A model generated the notes under the pieces. The model ran no database searches and had not been told where the DNA came from. It saw only the letters and a list, made by a program, of their open reading frames with translations. A stretch of DNA of 64,000 nt from Marinomonas posidonica IVIA-Po-181 (GTDB lineage: Bacteria > Pseudomonadota > Gammaproteobacteria > Pseudomonadales > Marinomonadaceae), in NCBI RefSeq assembly GCF_000214215.1, contig NC_015559.1, positions 2,901,001 to 2,965,000 on the forward strand, read 5' to 3'. A program made the translations under genes and the position numbers. Positions 19,678 through 30,117 of the stretch are shown here, piece by piece (position 1 is the first letter of the stretch; every line of letters starts with the position of its first letter).

Positions 19678-19696
19678 TTTTTAATGAGTCAAATTG

Positions 19697-19732
19697 TGGC
19701 GCTTTAATATGACGTTAAAGCGCCATCTTTTT
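19697..19732 (+). terminator. Intrinsic terminator after dapD
   Basis: TGGCGCTTTAA (19697-19707) pairs perfectly with TTAAAGCGCCA (19715-19725) over a 7-nt loop and is followed by TCTTTTTA. Confidence 0.9.
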
Positions 19733-19757
19733 ATCCTCAATATTATGGGAGTCCGTC

Positions 19758-20102
19758 ATGCTGAATATTTATGGCATTAAAAATTGCGACACGATGAAAA
19801 AAGCTTTTCGCTGGCTTGATGAGCACCAAGTGGAATATCAATTCCATGATTACAAAAAAGAAGGCGTAAATGCAGAACTTGCCGCTGCCTGGGTGGCTAA
19901 ATTAGGTTGGGAAGCCGTCATTAATAAACGCGGCACAACTTGGCGCAAGTTAACCGATGACGTTAAAGATAATATGAGCGAAAGCAATGCCGTGACACTT
20001 ATGCTTGAGCAACCTTCGCTGATTAAACGCCCACTTATTGTGAAAAACGAAGAGGTCTACTTAGGGTTTAATGCAGAGCATTACGCTCAAACCTTAATCT
20101 AA
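19758..20102 (+). CDS. Spx/ArsC-family protein (YffB-like)
   Basis: A 114-aa thioredoxin-fold protein of the ArsC/Spx/YffB group. It has the N-terminal single-Cys motif IYGIKNCDTMKKA, the KRGTTWRKL stretch and the C-terminal IKRPLI that mark the family. YffB-type proteins commonly sit next to dapE or dapD, as here, but their biochemical role is not settled. It lacks the set of cysteines needed for a full arsenate reductase, so that name would be misleading. Its stop overlaps the convergent small lipoprotein gene by 4 bp. Confidence 0.88.
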   Translation: MLNIYGIKNCDTMKKAFRWLDEHQVEYQFHDYKKEGVNAELAAAWVAKLGWEAVINKRGTTWRKLTDDVKDNMSESNAVTLMLEQPSLIKRPLIVKNEEVYLGFNAEHYAQTLI

Positions 20103-20296
20103 CGTAGAACTGGGGTATAAATGCGCGGCGTTTCTTTTCTCTGAGTCATAGGCGTAACGGTTGGTGTGTATCCTGAAGTCGATACATCTGAACGAATCAC
20201 GGGAACGAAAAAAGATTCCTGAACAACAGGTTGTGGTCCGAAAATACTGCAACCAGCCACGATAGAACTCAATAAAATGACAACACCTAACTTCAT
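20099..20296 (-). CDS. Small predicted lipoprotein, unknown function
   Basis: A 65-aa protein with a lipoprotein signal peptide: MKLGVVILLSSIVAGC, with the lipobox ending at Cys16, followed by a Pro/Thr/Val-rich tail without recognisable domain. GGTGGG stands 4 nt before the ATG at 20296. The open frame continues upstream to 20437 but that part overlaps dapE and has no ribosome binding site. It is divergent from dapE and convergent with the YffB-like gene. The mature part is only about 50 residues, probably a short disordered envelope peptide. Function not recognised. Confidence 0.75.
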   Translation of the reverse strand: MKLGVVILLSSIVAGCSIFGPQPVVQESFFVPVIRSDVSTSGYTPTVTPMTQRKETPRIYTPVLR

Positions 20297-20375
20297 AATC
20301 CCACCTTTATACAAATCTCCTGTTATAGTAACAGAATCTTTTATAAAGTAGCTAAAACCAACACAAAGGTAAAGA

Positions 20376-21521
20376 ATGTCTGACTTGTCTCCTACCCTAA
20401 AACTTGCCATCGATCTTATTTCACGCCCTTCCGTCACACCAGAAGACGCTGGCTGCCAAGAGGTTATGATCCAGCGCCTCGAAAAGCTTGGTTTTAAGGT
20501 CGAAAAAATGCCTTTTGGAAAGGTGAAAAACTTTTATGCAAAACGCGGAGACTCGGGACCAAACCTTTGTTTCGCTGGTCATACAGACGTAGTACCAACC
20601 GGTCCTGAAAGTGAATGGAAAGTTCCACCTTTCCAGCCAGAAATCATTGATGGCATGCTTTACGGACGTGGTGCCGCTGATATGAAAGGCAGCTTAGCCG
20701 CCATGGTTACAGCGGTGGAAAACTTTGTACAAGCCCACCCAAATCATCCGGGACAAATCTCCTTCCTCATTACCAGTGACGAAGAAGGTCCCTTTGTTGA
20801 TGGCACTACACGAGTCGTCGACGCCTTAATGGAACGCAATGAAAAAGTCGATTGGTGTATTGTTGGTGAACCATCCAGTACGAAACAACTTGGTGACATT
20901 ATCAAAAATGGCCGTCGTGGTTCGTTTAGCGGTGATCTCACTGTCTATGGTAAACAAGGTCATGTTGCCTACCCTCATCTGGCCGTCAACCCGATTCACC
21001 TAGCTGCACCCGCTCTAGCGGAAATGGCTAATACACATTGGGATAATGGCAATGACTTCTTCCCGCCGACCAGCTTTCAAGTCTCTAATATCCAAGCAGG
21101 CACAGGTGCAACCAATGTTGTTCCAGGTACACTAAAGGCACAATTCAATTTCCGTTTCTCGTCTGAACTGGATTTTGACGCCTTAAAAGAACGCGTGTTA
21201 AGCATTCTTGAGCAACATCAATTGGAATACCATATTGACTGGACTTACAATGGCCTTCCCTTCCTAACCAAACCTGGCGAACTGGTTGATGCCATGATAA
21301 AGGCAATTGAAACAAACGCTGGCATCACACCAGAACTATCCACTTCTGGCGGCACTTCAGATGGTCGCTTTATCGCTAAGATGGGCGCTCAGGTTGTTGA
21401 ACTTGGACCAATTAACGCCACCATTCATCAGATCAACGAATGTGTAGACGCCAACAGCCTAGAACAGCTATCCAATGTATATTCTGGTATTTTAGAAAAT
21501 CTATTTGTGAAGACAAAATAA
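20376..21521 (+). CDS. dapE: Succinyl-diaminopimelate desuccinylase
   Basis: DapE hydrolyses N-succinyl-LL-DAP to LL-DAP and succinate, using two zinc ions. The 381-aa M20-family protein shows the metal-site motifs [34 protein letters not shown] and, near the C-terminus, [22 protein letters not shown] precedes the ATG. With dapC and dapD upstream, three succinylase-branch genes lie within 4 kb. Confidence 0.97.
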   Translation: MSDLSPTLKLAIDLISRPSVTPEDAGCQEVMIQRLEKLGFKVEKMPFGKVKNFYAKRGDSGPNLCFAGHTDVVPTGPESEWKVPPFQPEIIDGMLYGRGAADMKGSLAAMVTAVENFVQAHPNHPGQISFLITSDEEGPFVDGTTRVVDALMERNEKVDWCIVGEPSSTKQLGDIIKNGRRGSFSGDLTVYGKQGHVAYPHLAVNPIHLAAPALAEMANTHWDNGNDFFPPTSFQVSNIQAGTGATNVVPGTLKAQFNFRFSSELDFDALKERVLSILEQHQLEYHIDWTYNGLPFLTKPGELVDAMIKAIETNAGITPELSTSGGTSDGRFIAKMGAQVVELGPINATIHQINECVDANSLEQLSNVYSGILENLFVKTK

Positions 21522-21531
21522 CGATTCAGCA

Positions 21532-21813
21532 ATGAAAGAAAAAATCCACCGATTAGCCATGAAGCTAGGCAACAGCCCAAAACTCGCCTTGATCAAAATG
21601 ATTCAAGGCGGCTTGCTTTTTGTTTTTGGTGTTTTGATGCTGATGGTATCTGACCGAGTATTAAGCGAATCACTCACACAAGAAATCATTGCTTTGTTTG
21701 GTTTGATCTTAGCAAGCTGTGGTGTTATCTGGACAATGGCTGGCTATCTATCAATGAGCGTCTTAAGGATTTATCATATGCTACAAAAAAGAGATGAAGA
21801 CGATGCAAACTGA
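21532..21813 (+). CDS. Small inner-membrane protein, unknown function
   Basis: A 93-aa protein with two hydrophobic segments (about residues 25-42 and 50-76), a basic N-terminus and an acidic C-terminal tail ending DEDDAN. It starts 10 nt after dapE and its end overlaps the next gene by 20 bp, so it is probably co-transcribed with dapE. No known domain recognised. The tight spacing and the clean hydrophobic pattern argue that it is real. Confidence 0.7.
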   Translation: MKEKIHRLAMKLGNSPKLALIKMIQGGLLFVFGVLMLMVSDRVLSESLTQEIIALFGLILASCGVIWTMAGYLSMSVLRIYHMLQKRDEDDAN

Positions 21814-22177
21814 CATCGAAATTTACCTACTATCCTGCCCAACTGACAAGATTATCAGCTGGCTAGAAGGCGAGTTCAACGTCATTGAGAAAAAGCAGCC
21901 TACAGCGGTCTGCACTAAGCTCACCTTCGAATATCAACAGGCAGACATCAAGGTCACCATCTTAGAACAAGCCGCAGGAAAGCGCTTTACGTCTGTTTGG
22001 TTTGACTCTGATAAAACCCCCTGGGAAGACGATATGGCTTGTGCTAGACAAGCCTTCTCCAGCCTAAATTGTGAAGTCCGCTGCAATTATCAAGGATGGG
22101 AAGAAGCTGGCGAACAAGACCCTGACCAGTGGTGGCGAATCAACCAACAGGGCGAAGGACCATTCATTTGGACATGA
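21794..22177 (+). CDS. Conserved-looking hypothetical protein
   Basis: A soluble protein of 127 aa (or 124 aa if the second ATG, at 21803, is used; neither start has a strong ribosome binding site). It is acidic and Trp-rich toward the C-terminus (VWFDSDKTPWEDD, DQWWRINQQGEGPF). It has no signal peptide or membrane helix. It overlaps the preceding small membrane-protein gene, suggesting translational coupling and a shared role. No family recognised. Confidence 0.7.
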   Translation: MKTMQTDIEIYLLSCPTDKIISWLEGEFNVIEKKQPTAVCTKLTFEYQQADIKVTILEQAAGKRFTSVWFDSDKTPWEDDMACARQAFSSLNCEVRCNYQGWEEAGEQDPDQWWRINQQGEGPFIWT

Positions 22178-22236
22178 TATCGCTGAACACCCACAAGGTA
22201 AAAGCGCACTAAGAAAATAAGAGTAGAGAGACCGTA

Positions 22237-22617
22237 ATGCAAGTAACACTTTTGAAAGGCAAACTTCATATGGCCAGCGTTACCCAAGCTGAGCTTTGGT
22301 ACGATGGTTCATGTGCGATCGACAAAGACCTAGTTGAATTAGCTGGTTTTCGTGAATTTGAAAAAATCGATATTTATAATGTTGATAATGGCGAACGCTT
22401 CCATACCTACGTCATCCTAGCCGAATCAGGTTCAGGCACCATCTCCATGAATGGCGCTGCAGCACGTCGCGTACAAGTGGGTGACCGTGTCATCATTGCC
22501 GCTTACGGCCAACTTGATGAATCTGAAGCTGATCAATTTAAGCCCAAGCTAGTCTATCTAAAAGAAGGCAACATTGTTGAGCGCTCGACCAACACCATTC
22601 CAATGCAAAAAGACTAA
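22237..22617 (+). CDS. panD: Aspartate 1-decarboxylase proenzyme
   Basis: PanD makes beta-alanine for pantothenate/CoA. The 126-aa proenzyme has the self-cleavage site Gly24-Ser25 in [11 protein letters not shown], where Ser25 becomes the pyruvoyl group, plus the GAAARR active-site stretch. AGAGAGA precedes the ATG. No panB or panC neighbours are seen. A terminator shared with the convergent tpx gene follows. Confidence 0.97.
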   Translation: MQVTLLKGKLHMASVTQAELWYDGSCAIDKDLVELAGFREFEKIDIYNVDNGERFHTYVILAESGSGTISMNGAAARRVQVGDRVIIAAYGQLDESEADQFKPKLVYLKEGNIVERSTNTIPMQKD

Positions 22618-22648
22618 GCTAGCATTTTAAAAAAATGTATCCGGCAGA

Positions 22649-22685
22649 CAAAAAAATCCCAGCCTAAAGACTGGGATTTTTTATT
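22649..22685. terminator. Bidirectional terminator between panD and tpx
   Basis: AAAAAATCCCAG (22651-22662) pairs with CTGGGATTTTTT (22671-22682) over an 8-nt loop. T runs occur on both strands, serving both convergent genes. Confidence 0.9.
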
Positions 22686-22696
22686 GAATATCGAAC

Positions 22697-23191
22697 TTAT
22701 AAAGACGCTAACGCGGCTTCATAGTTAGGCTCATCAGCCGTCTCAGCTACTTGCTCTGAGTAAAGCACCTTGCCAGACTCATCCAATACAACAACCGAAC
22801 GGGATAACAGACCCGCCAGTGGACCGTTAGCAAAAGCCAAACCATAGTCCGCTCCAAAAGCAGAACGGAAGCTAGAACCCGTATCAACATTATCAATGCC
22901 TTCAGCGCCACAAAAACGAGCTGCCGCAAAAGGCAAATCCGCAGACACACAAATCACATTAACGCCCTTTAGCGCCGCCGCGGATTCGTTGAACTTGCGA
23001 ACGGATGTTGCACAAGTTGGTGTGTCGATAGATGGAAAAATATTTAATACTAATTTAGCGCCTTGGTAATCGGCTAGCGTCGTCTCAGACAGATCCGTTT
23101 TAACCAATTTAAAATCAGGAGCCTGAGATCCAACAGCAGGTAAAGTACCTACTGTCTCAAAAGGATTTCCTTTCAATGTTACCTGAGCCAT
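22697..23191 (-). CDS. tpx: Thiol peroxidase (Tpx, atypical 2-Cys peroxiredoxin)
   Basis: Tpx reduces hydrogen peroxide and lipid peroxides using thioredoxin. The 164-aa product has the peroxidatic Cys in SIDTPTCATSVRKFN (about residue 60) and the resolving Cys in FAAARFCGAEGI (about residue 94), the spacing typical of Tpx. AGAGGCG precedes the ATG. Confidence 0.96.
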   Translation of the reverse strand: MAQVTLKGNPFETVGTLPAVGSQAPDFKLVKTDLSETTLADYQGAKLVLNIFPSIDTPTCATSVRKFNESAAALKGVNVICVSADLPFAAARFCGAEGIDNVDTGSSFRSAFGADYGLAFANGPLAGLLSRSVVVLDESGKVLYSEQVAETADEPNYEAALASL

Positions 23192-23220
23192 ATTCGCCTC
23201 TTAAAATTCAATCGCGACAA

Positions 23221-23679
23221 TTAGCCGCGAACAATGGATACGTTTTCAGCTTGCTTACCTTTCTCACCTTCAGTGACGTAAAAGCGAACAAGTTGACCTT
23301 CAACTAGGAATCGACGGCCACGACCACGAATCGCACGGTAGTGAACAAAGACATCGTCACCGTTTTCCATGGTTAAAAAACCAAAGCCTTTTGAAGAATT
23401 AAACCACTTCACAGTACCCTGCTCACGGTCGTCATCGTCATCTTCATGGCCAGCTGAACCTGACACTCGAATTTGATTTACCATAGTACCAAGGTAAACC
23501 GATACTAGAACAAAACCAAAATACACTAGGTAGTTTGTTGCAATGTCTTCTTTTAAAACCCCTGCAATTAGCAATGGCACAATAAGTGCGATAACTAAGC
23601 TAACAATAAAAGCACGCAATGAAAAAAAACCGGTACTTGACGTACCTTGACTCGAAAAATTATCTTGATGATCATTCAT
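23221..23679 (-). CDS. Membrane-anchored cold-shock-domain protein
   Basis: A 152-aa protein with an unusual layout: a short polar N-terminus, two hydrophobic helices (about residues 18-41 and 49-67), an acidic linker [10 protein letters not shown], and a C-terminal cold-shock domain from about residue 87. The domain is intact, with [14 protein letters not shown] (RNP1) and DVFVHY (RNP2). Ordinary Csp proteins are about 70 aa and soluble. This one should tether a single-stranded nucleic-acid-binding domain to the inner membrane, facing the cytoplasm if both ends are inside. The function is unknown; RNA localisation or nucleoid contact are guesses. Confidence 0.88.
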   Translation of the reverse strand: MNDHQDNFSSQGTSSTGFFSLRAFIVSLVIALIVPLLIAGVLKEDIATNYLVYFGFVLVSVYLGTMVNQIRVSGSAGHEDDDDDREQGTVKWFNSSKGFGFLTMENGDDVFVHYRAIRGRGRRFLVEGQLVRFYVTEGEKGKQAENVSIVRG

Positions 23680-23966
23680 AACAATATATCTCTTATCTCA
23701 TTAAATAGTATTGTGATGCAAAATCGGCCGAATAAAGCCAACTTCGTGTTAGTAAAAGTGAATAAATAGATATTTTTACCAAACTCTTTCTTAAATGCCA
23801 TGTGAAGCCAATAAAGATGAGAGTAAAATACCAACATCCTATCAATAGGCAATTTTCACGCCATTCTTACTTTATAAATGACCGCGACATAAGTCATGCA
23901 ATTTTTTAGAGAATGACTGTAAAAATATGAGCTTAGCTTAATAAGACTAACACACAGAAGGCCCCT

Positions 23967-24179
23967 ATGAATACCTCACAACTCAATCTACGTATCGATG
24001 AATTAGAGATTAAAGCACAGTTTCAAGAAGAGACAATTGATAGTTTAAACCAGGCGCTGATTCAGCAACAAAAAGACATGTTAATATTGAAAGAACAGTT
24101 AGGTTTGTTTGCAAAACAATTGGAAACTTATCGACAACAACAATCCATTAATGACAATGAAACACCGCCACATTATTAA
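23967..24179 (+). CDS. slyX: SlyX family protein
   Basis: A 70-aa predicted coiled-coil protein with heptad-like Leu/Ile spacing (LNLRIDELEIKAQFQEETID) and the family's C-terminal PPHY. SlyX proteins are widespread in gammaproteobacteria but have no firm function. GAAGG stands 5 nt before the ATG. The 287 bp upstream, shared with the cold-shock-domain gene, shows no element I can name. Confidence 0.88.
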   Translation: MNTSQLNLRIDELEIKAQFQEETIDSLNQALIQQQKDMLILKEQLGLFAKQLETYRQQQSINDNETPPHY

Positions 24180-24194
24180 TGGCTAGTTCTCGTA

Positions 24195-24983
24195 TTAGGG
24201 AAGGTCAAGTGATTTCAAAACATACACATCGAAGCGACCAGATTTACCATCTAATTGATAAGTCGGTTCTTCACCATTAAGGTAAGGTGCGCCTTTTGGT
24301 CGCTTCACAACCACTCGATACTTGGCCCGTTGCTTCGCTTCGGCTAACAACCGATCGGCATCGTCGTCTTTGCCAATCAAGTCGCGAAAAAATGCCATCT
24401 CTTTCTTAGCCGCAGCGGAAGATTTCTCGGTATGAGGATACATAGGGTCAAGGTAGACCACATCGAACACCGCGGCCTCATCCATCTCTGTAATATCACC
24501 GACTTGCAATGTCATCTTAGCAGTAATTTCAGCCACCTCAGCATGTATCGACGCGCGATATAAGCCATCTTCCAACATCTGACGCACAAAGCCTACACGT
24601 TCGCACAAGCTAACCTCACACCCCAAACAGGCCAGCACAAAAGCATCACGCCCCAAGCCAGCCGTCGCGTCTAAGACCGATAATTGATTGCGTTTATTTA
24701 ACCCCACAGCCTTAGCTATGTCCTGACCTTTACCGCCACCAAAACGTCGTCTGTGATCGGCCGCCCCAGAAGTAAAATCAACGAAGACAGGTTTAGGCGC
24801 CCCCTTGCCCGTTTTGGCAATCGCCACCCCTTGAGCACTTTTTAGTAAAAGATAATCGTATTCGGTAGCGAATTTGAGCTCTTTTTTCAGAAAAACATAA
24901 GGTAGACGCAATTGTTGTGACAAGGCTTTCACCTCGCTGATGAATGAAGACTCATTTGTCGCAACAGCAATAGAACTTGGCAT
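24195..24983 (-). CDS. rsmJ: 16S rRNA (guanine(1516)-N(2))-methyltransferase
   Basis: RsmJ methylates G1516 of 16S rRNA using SAM. The product is 262 aa with the SAM motif [16 protein letters not shown], the family stretch [15 protein letters not shown] and the catalytic [10 protein letters not shown]. The frame is open to 25004, but the ATG at 24983 has GGGGAG upstream and gives the usual N-terminus. It is 34 bp downstream of uppP. Confidence 0.93.
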   Translation of the reverse strand: MPSSIAVATNESSFISEVKALSQQLRLPYVFLKKELKFATEYDYLLLKSAQGVAIAKTGKGAPKPVFVDFTSGAADHRRRFGGGKGQDIAKAVGLNKRNQLSVLDATAGLGRDAFVLACLGCEVSLCERVGFVRQMLEDGLYRASIHAEVAEITAKMTLQVGDITEMDEAAVFDVVYLDPMYPHTEKSSAAAKKEMAFFRDLIGKDDDADRLLAEAKQRAKYRVVVKRPKGAPYLNGEEPTYQLDGKSGRFDVYVLKSLDLP

Positions 24984-25017
24984 AAACGCTCCCCAATGAA
25001 GCACAATCCCAACAGAG

Positions 25018-25818
25018 TTAGGCGTAAACCATCAATAAAAGAATCACACCCAACACAAGGCGATAAATAAAGAATGGGAAGAAACCTATGGTATTTAACC
25101 ATTTTAAAAACAGGTAAATACATAAATATGCACTGATGGCAGATAAAATCACACCCATGATAAGACTAGACCAATCCACAACAATAGCCGAAGACATTAG
25201 TTCAATCAGCTTTAAACTACCGGCTGCGGTAATAAGAGGGATGGAAAGTAAAAATGAAAAGCGTGCTGAGGTTTCACGATTAAATCCCAAGCTGCGAGCC
25301 GCAGTCATGGTAATACCAGATCGAGACGTTCCTGGAATCAAGGCCAAAGCCTGAGCCAAACCTATCGCAAGCACACTGTTTAAAGCAAAATCTCTCTGAG
25401 TTTTATTTGAGTGTCCAAAACGATCAGCAAGCCACAGTAATACACCGAAACCGATTGTGGTATAAGCAATCACTTCGATAGACCGCAAGTGCGTGCTGAT
25501 AAAGTCATCAAACACCAACCCAGCAATACAGGCAGGAATCGTTGCAAGCACAATCCACCAGGCCAACTGACTATCATTACTGCAACCTTTACCAGAAACA
25601 GAACCTACCCAAGCGCAAATAATCTTCCATAAATCACTTCGGAAGTACCAGATTATGGCCATTAAAGTACCAACGTGCACAGCCACATCAAAGGCCAATC
25701 CTTGATCGGGCCAATCCAATAATTGCGCTGGGAGAATAAGATGAGCTGAGCTGGAGATAGGCAAAAATTCTGTTAAACCCTGAATTAAGGCCAGAAATAC
25801 AATGTGGTACCACAACAT
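25018..25818 (-). CDS. uppP: Undecaprenyl-diphosphatase UppP/BacA
   Basis: UppP dephosphorylates undecaprenyl diphosphate so the lipid carrier can be reused in cell-wall synthesis, and its overproduction confers bacitracin resistance. The 266-aa membrane protein has the two signature segments [20 protein letters not shown] near the N-terminus and [10 protein letters not shown] centrally. Its ATG lies 1 nt after the tsaB stop. Confidence 0.96.
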   Translation of the reverse strand: MLWYHIVFLALIQGLTEFLPISSSAHLILPAQLLDWPDQGLAFDVAVHVGTLMAIIWYFRSDLWKIICAWVGSVSGKGCSNDSQLAWWIVLATIPACIAGLVFDDFISTHLRSIEVIAYTTIGFGVLLWLADRFGHSNKTQRDFALNSVLAIGLAQALALIPGTSRSGITMTAARSLGFNRETSARFSFLLSIPLITAAGSLKLIELMSSAIVVDWSSLIMGVILSAISAYLCIYLFLKWLNTIGFFPFFIYRLVLGVILLLMVYA

Positions 25819-25819
25819 C

Positions 25820-26527
25820 TTAACGCTTTCCTATACGAGGAGCCTGCTTTTCCCAGGTAATTTCATCTCTTAAATAAGTCGGAATCGCGTCATACGCGGA
25901 AACCACTTCCCCTTTCGCCAATTTGATGGCGGCCAATTCAGCAATACAAGCCGCTCGTGGCGCTAAATCGTCAAGTACATGAGACGGCGCTTCAGGCAAC
26001 AAAGACACTAATCTTTCCTCATAGCACCAACCAGAACCCACACCGCTAAAGGCTTGCTTGAATTTAGGTAATTCATCCGGTTTTGATACAGCTTCAGGTA
26101 GCAAACACTCAACTTGATAACCTTGAGCATTTTTATCGACTCGATAGCCCGCCATGTAAATTTCACCCATGCGAGCATCCAATGCAGCCAACCAATAAGC
26201 TTGACTGGTTTTTTGGAACCCTTCTAGTGCCAAGGCTTCTAATGTCGACACTGGTACAACTGGCAAATCCGCACCAAAAGCAAGCCCTTGAACCACACCC
26301 GCACTAATACGGAGCCCAGTAAAGGAACCTGGACCACGTCCAAAGGCAATGGCATCCAAATCGGATAAAGTAAGTTCAGCTTGTTGCAGAAGCTGATCTA
26401 CCATAGGTAAGATCAGATCATTGTGCAGACGCGGCGCCATGCGAAAATCTTCCAACACAACACCATCAATATTCAACGCCACAGAGCATGCTGGCGTTGA
26501 CGTATCTAATGCTAAAATGGTGGTCAT
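25820..26527 (-). CDS. tsaB: tRNA threonylcarbamoyladenosine biosynthesis protein TsaB
   Basis: TsaB is the scaffold partner of TsaD (and TsaE) in making t6A37 on ANN-decoding tRNAs. The 235-aa product has the ASKHA start ILALDTSTPACSVAL and GPGSFTGLRISAGVVQGLA. It sits between adk and uppP, 7 nt after the adk stop. Confidence 0.95.
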   Translation of the reverse strand: MTTILALDTSTPACSVALNIDGVVLEDFRMAPRLHNDLILPMVDQLLQQAELTLSDLDAIAFGRGPGSFTGLRISAGVVQGLAFGADLPVVPVSTLEALALEGFQKTSQAYWLAALDARMGEIYMAGYRVDKNAQGYQVECLLPEAVSKPDELPKFKQAFSGVGSGWCYEERLVSLLPEAPSHVLDDLAPRAACIAELAAIKLAKGEVVSAYDAIPTYLRDEITWEKQAPRIGKR

Positions 26528-26534
26528 TGAAACA

Positions 26535-27218
<684 letters not shown>

Positions 27219-27420
27219 CTAAATTGCATGATTGGCTGACACAATAAGACTAAAACGCGCCCATTTGGTCACGATAAAAAGTGTACAGACAAACTATTTG
27301 CATATTAAAAAATTGAATGGCCGCCAAGCATACCCAAGCCGCCCTTCCTTTTGCAAATTTACCTGCCTTTTTTTGTCATTTTCTTACCCATAGTGAGTAT
27401 TTTTTAATCTTTTAGGTAGA

Positions 27421-30051
27421 TTAGCCTGTATTTTGCATACCGCTGGCAATGCCTGCCATGGTAATCATCAAGGCTTTATTCACTTCTGCATTTTCTTCAT
27501 CACGACGACTGCGAAACAAAAGCTCAGCCTGCAAATAATGCAATGGGTCAATATAAGGATTCCGCACATCAATCGACTGACGTATGGTTTTATTGTCTTC
27601 GATCAAACGCTCTTGCTGTTTCAGTTTCTTCACCAAATCACTGACTTGACTAAGCTTGCCTCGTAACAATCTACCTAAGCCTTGAAGCTCTTCAGGCACC
27701 AGACGCTTTTCATAGTATTCTGCAATCTCAGGTTCAGCTTTGGCTAAGACCATATCCAGCATGTCTAGATAAGCACCAAAAAAAGGCCATTTTTCGTGCA
27801 TCTCACGAAGCTTGTCCAAATTACCAGACTCTATGCCTTGCTCAATCGCGCTTTCAGCCCCTAGCCAAGCAGGTAACATCAGGCGAATTTGCATCCAGGC
27901 AAAAATCCATGGAATTGCCCGTAAACTTTCTACGCCACCATCCAAACGACGTCGAGCAGGTCTTGAACCGAGAGGCAATTTCGCCAACTCCTGTTCCGGC
28001 GTCGTCGCGCGAAAATAAGGTACGAAGTCTTCATGACCACGAACAATTGAGCGATATTGATTCATGCCAACTTCAGCCATTTCATCCATAATGGCACGCC
28101 ATTCTTCTTTTGGCGGCTCAGCGGGTATCAAAGTAGCCTCCATGACCGCAGAACAATAAAGCTCTAACGAGCGCACTGCGATGTCAGGAATACCAAATTT
28201 AAAACGAATCATTTCACCTTGTTCTGTGACTCGAATCGCGCCATTCACCGAGCCAGGTGGCTGCGATAAAATCGCCACATGAGCTGGGCCGCCGCCACGT
28301 CCCACAGTACCACCGCGGCCATGGAATAAGGTTAGATGAATGCCATGCTTCTGACACAGTCGCGTCAGGGCTTCCTGAGCACGATATTGTCCCCAAGTAG
28401 CCGCAATTTGACCAGCATCCTTAGCAGAGTCGGAATAACCGATCATAACTTCTTGACGACCGTTTATGTAGGATTTGTACCAAGGCATGGAAAGCAGCTG
28501 CTCAATAATGGGTTCCGCATTATCCAAATCCGCCAAGGTTTCAAATAAGGGCACGATTCGCATGGGGAAGCTCACCCCAGACTCTTTCAGCATCAAAGCA
28601 ACCGCCAACACATCAGAAGGTGCACTGGCCATTGAAATCACGTAGGAACCAAACGAACTTTGATCTCCTTGCGCTATCATAGCAAAGGTATCTAACACCT
28701 CTTTCACTTCGTCTGTGGGTGACCAATCCAGCGGTAACAAAGGGCGCTTAGAATTCAATTCCGCCAATAAGAACGCCTGACGAGACGCCTCATCCCATTC
28801 AGCATAATCCCCAAGCCCATAAAATCGAGTAATGGCTGATAAAGTGTCAATGTGTCGCGCCGAATCTTGACGAACATCCAAACGCACCAATGTCATACCA
28901 AACGTGGCGGCACAACGAATCAAGTCAAGCAACGAGCCATTGGCGATCACCTTCATTCCGCTGTCTAAAAGAGACTGGTAACACAACACCAAATCACTAA
29001 TTAACTCTTCGCTATTGAGAAACACACCCTCATCTGACACTGGGTTACCATCCAAACACGCCTTAGCCCAGTTTTTAGTTTTATGCATTTTCATTTCAAG
29101 ATGGCGCAACACTTCACGATAAGGCTGAGCACTGTCGCCAACTCGAGCTCGTAAAGCGTCATTGCATTGCGTCATGGAAAACTCTGAACGCAGAACATTT
29201 AAGTCTTTTATATAAAGATCGGCTGCCATCCAGCGGGCTAACAAGGCTACTTCTTTGGTGACCTTATGAGTCACATTCGGGTTACCATCCCGATCACCGC
29301 CCATCCAAGTTGCAAAGCGAATAGGCGCCAAGTCCAACGGTAAATGCTCCTGTTGAGAATGCTCACTAAACTGCTCGTCCAGTTGGCGAAAAAAGCGTGG
29401 AACAGCTTGCCACAAAGACTGCTCAATGACCGCAAATCCCCATTTAGCCTCATCCACTGGCGTCGGACGCTCTTCACGAATCTCATCCGTGTGCCAAGCT
29501 TGGGTAATGATTTCTTTTAGGCGACGAATGTGTTTGGTTTCTTCCAGTGGCAGGATATTGTCTTTATCAAGCGCTTCCAATTCGCTGGAAATATTATCAT
29601 ATTTACGAATTAATGAACGTCGCACCACTTCAGTAGGGTGAGCCGTTAACACAAGCTCGATAGACTGTCCCTGTAACGCTTCGATCATTTGCTCTGAGGT
29701 GTAATTTTGCTTTGCTAAACGCTCGAGTAAATCCCCTACTGGGTTATGGTAAACACCCAGACTTTCATTGGTTCGACGTCGATGAACTCGATGGTATTGC
29801 TCCGCAATGTTAGATAGGTTTAGGAACTGGTTAAACGCTCGAGCGACGGGGACTATTTCTTTATCATCTAACGCTTCTAGAGCATCAATGAGTGCGGCTG
29901 AATCCCCAGATTGTCGACCATCTTTAGAGAGCAGGCGAATGTTTTCGACTTTTTCAAGAAAGCCCTCTCCCAAGTGATTACTCATGCTCTCGCCGAGACA
30001 ATCTCCCAGCAACCTAACATTTTCACGTAACGACGCCTGACGATCACTCAC
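27421..30051 (-). CDS. ppc: Phosphoenolpyruvate carboxylase
   Basis: Ppc carboxylates PEP to oxaloacetate, topping up the TCA cycle. The 876-aa product matches the E. coli length and has the catalytic-His motif ELVLTAHPTEVVRRS near residue 137, FHGRGGTVGRGGGP for PEP/bicarbonate binding, and the C-terminal MQNTG end typical of the enzyme. Confidence 0.97.
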   Translation of the reverse strand: MSDRQASLRENVRLLGDCLGESMSNHLGEGFLEKVENIRLLSKDGRQSGDSAALIDALEALDDKEIVPVARAFNQFLNLSNIAEQYHRVHRRRTNESLGVYHNPVGDLLERLAKQNYTSEQMIEALQGQSIELVLTAHPTEVVRRSLIRKYDNISSELEALDKDNILPLEETKHIRRLKEIITQAWHTDEIREERPTPVDEAKWGFAVIEQSLWQAVPRFFRQLDEQFSEHSQQEHLPLDLAPIRFATWMGGDRDGNPNVTHKVTKEVALLARWMAADLYIKDLNVLRSEFSMTQCNDALRARVGDSAQPYREVLRHLEMKMHKTKNWAKACLDGNPVSDEGVFLNSEELISDLVLCYQSLLDSGMKVIANGSLLDLIRCAATFGMTLVRLDVRQDSARHIDTLSAITRFYGLGDYAEWDEASRQAFLLAELNSKRPLLPLDWSPTDEVKEVLDTFAMIAQGDQSSFGSYVISMASAPSDVLAVALMLKESGVSFPMRIVPLFETLADLDNAEPIIEQLLSMPWYKSYINGRQEVMIGYSDSAKDAGQIAATWGQYRAQEALTRLCQKHGIHLTLFHGRGGTVGRGGGPAHVAILSQPPGSVNGAIRVTEQGEMIRFKFGIPDIAVRSLELYCSAVMEATLIPAEPPKEEWRAIMDEMAEVGMNQYRSIVRGHEDFVPYFRATTPEQELAKLPLGSRPARRRLDGGVESLRAIPWIFAWMQIRLMLPAWLGAESAIEQGIESGNLDKLREMHEKWPFFGAYLDMLDMVLAKAEPEIAEYYEKRLVPEELQGLGRLLRGKLSQVSDLVKKLKQQERLIEDNKTIRQSIDVRNPYIDPLHYLQAELLFRSRRDEENAEVNKALMITMAGIASGMQNTG

Positions 30052-30117
30052 CTCAACCTCCTAAAAAAGTACCACAAACACATATTGAGTCGCGTTATTA
30101 TTCTTTCCATTACAAGG

